Positions 5,856 to 6,114 of a stretch of DNA of 6,114 nucleotides are shown here, one piece after another (positions within the stretch are counted from its first letter, which is position 1; the number at the start of each line of letters is the position of its first letter). The translations under genes and the position numbers were made by a program. Origin of the DNA: Lachnospiraceae bacterium UBA3821. GTDB lineage: Bacteria > Bacillota > Clostridia > Lachnospirales > Lachnospiraceae. Location: positions 1-6,114 of the forward strand of contig DFDT01000111.1 in assembly GCA_002368865.1 (NCBI GenBank), given 5' to 3'. The notes under the pieces are model-generated. The model searched no databases, was not told the origin of the DNA, and saw only the letters and a list, made by a program, of their open reading frames with translations.

Positions 5856-6114
5856 ATGGAAAATCAAGAAACACAAAAAGCGTCAAATCAGGAAACTTTG
5901 TCCCTTGGAACAACGTCCCATGGAACAACGTTCCAGGGAACAAAAGAATATGTGGCGAGCGAGGAGCTGATGGCCAGTGTGAACATTGCCATGGCATTGA
6001 AGAAACCCCTTTTGATCAAAGGGGAACCCGGCACCGGAAAGACCATGTTAGCGGAGGCTGTGGCCAAGGCATTGGGAAAGAAGCTGATTATCTGGAATAT
6101 CAAATCCACCACCA
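5856..6114 (+). CDS. MoxR-family AAA+ ATPase, N-terminal part (runs off the window)
   Basis: An ATG at 5856 with GAGGG (5843-5847) 8 nt upstream opens a frame that is still open at the window end; 86 residues are visible. After a low-complexity leader of about 30 residues comes EYVASEELMASVNIAMALKK and then the Walker A loop GEPGTGKT (56-63) preceded by PLLIK. The region up to IIWNIKSTT (78-86) fits MoxR-type ATPases, chaperone-like enzymes that often act with von Willebrand factor A proteins to mature or insert cofactors into partner complexes. Walker B, sensors and any VWA partner would lie beyond the window. The leader (residues 14-30) is encoded by a 15-bp tandem repeat and is unlike the conserved body. 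Since the downstream ATG codons give a weaker ribosome binding context, I keep the 5856 start, but the leader could be dispensable. Confidence 0.88.
   Translation, partial: MENQETQKASNQETLSLGTTSHGTTFQGTKEYVASEELMASVNIAMALKKPLLIKGEPGTGKTMLAEAVAKALGKKLIIWNIKSTT
5901..5945 (+). repeat. 15-bp in-frame tandem repeat, three units
   Basis: TCCCTTGGAACAACG (5901-5915), TCCCATGGAACAACG (5916-5930) and TTCCAGGGAACAAAA (5931-5945) are consecutive units. They encode SLGTT, SHGTT and FQGTK within the leader of the ATPase. A degenerate fourth unit may precede them (5886-5900, with GGAAACTTTG). GGAAC-AAC-GTTCC (5922-5934) forms an inverted repeat across units two and three. Confidence 0.75.

Noticed and set aside
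1..6114. CRISPR array, tRNA, transposase, prophage or defence genes
   Set aside because: I found no spaced direct-repeat array, cloverleaf, transposase motif or phage gene in any frame; the genes present are housekeeping or small membrane proteins.

Overview
The window reads as a chromosomal segment of a low-to-mid GC Gram-positive of the class Clostridia, most likely family Lachnospiraceae. This is inferred from the gene order (DUF512 protein, der, plsY, gpsA), strong AGGAG-type ribosome binding sites, SigA-type promoters and intrinsic hairpin-plus-T-run terminators. The species cannot be named from sequence reading alone.

Left part (1-3880, + strand): a co-directional housekeeping cluster. 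It begins inside the C-terminal part of a DUF512 protein, then has the ribosome-assembly GTPase Der, the acyl-phosphate glycerol-3-phosphate acyltransferase PlsY and the glycerol-3-phosphate dehydrogenase GpsA. PlsY and GpsA form a short pathway: GpsA makes sn-glycerol-3-phosphate and PlsY acylates it to lysophosphatidic acid, the first committed step of membrane phospholipid synthesis. A hairpin terminator directly follows gpsA.

Middle part (3879-4137, + strand): a protein-free stretch with its own promoter (extended -10) and its own T8 terminator, encoding a structured RNA of about 190 nt. Its pairing ends (CUGAG with CUCGG), long rod shape and large central bubble fit 6S RNA (ssrS), the RNA that sequesters housekeeping RNA polymerase.

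Right-middle part (4153-5293, - strand): a two-gene unit convergent with the left cluster, made of a 57-residue two-helix membrane protein and metF (methylenetetrahydrofolate reductase). A promoter whose -35 element lies within a perfect 18-bp palindrome precedes it.

Right end (5346-6114, + strand): a visibly more AT-rich block with a 109-residue three-helix membrane protein of unknown role and the start of a MoxR-family AAA+ ATPase that runs off the window. Each of these two genes is preceded by a pair of the same 16-bp AT-rich repeat, and the ATPase N-terminus contains a 15-bp in-frame tandem repeat.

Most of the window is conserved housekeeping DNA, and I see no clearly new multi-gene system. 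The best leads are the small membrane protein linked to metF with its palindrome, the paired AT-rich repeats, the in-frame repeat in the ATPase, and the possible antisense overlap of metF mRNA with the 6S RNA.
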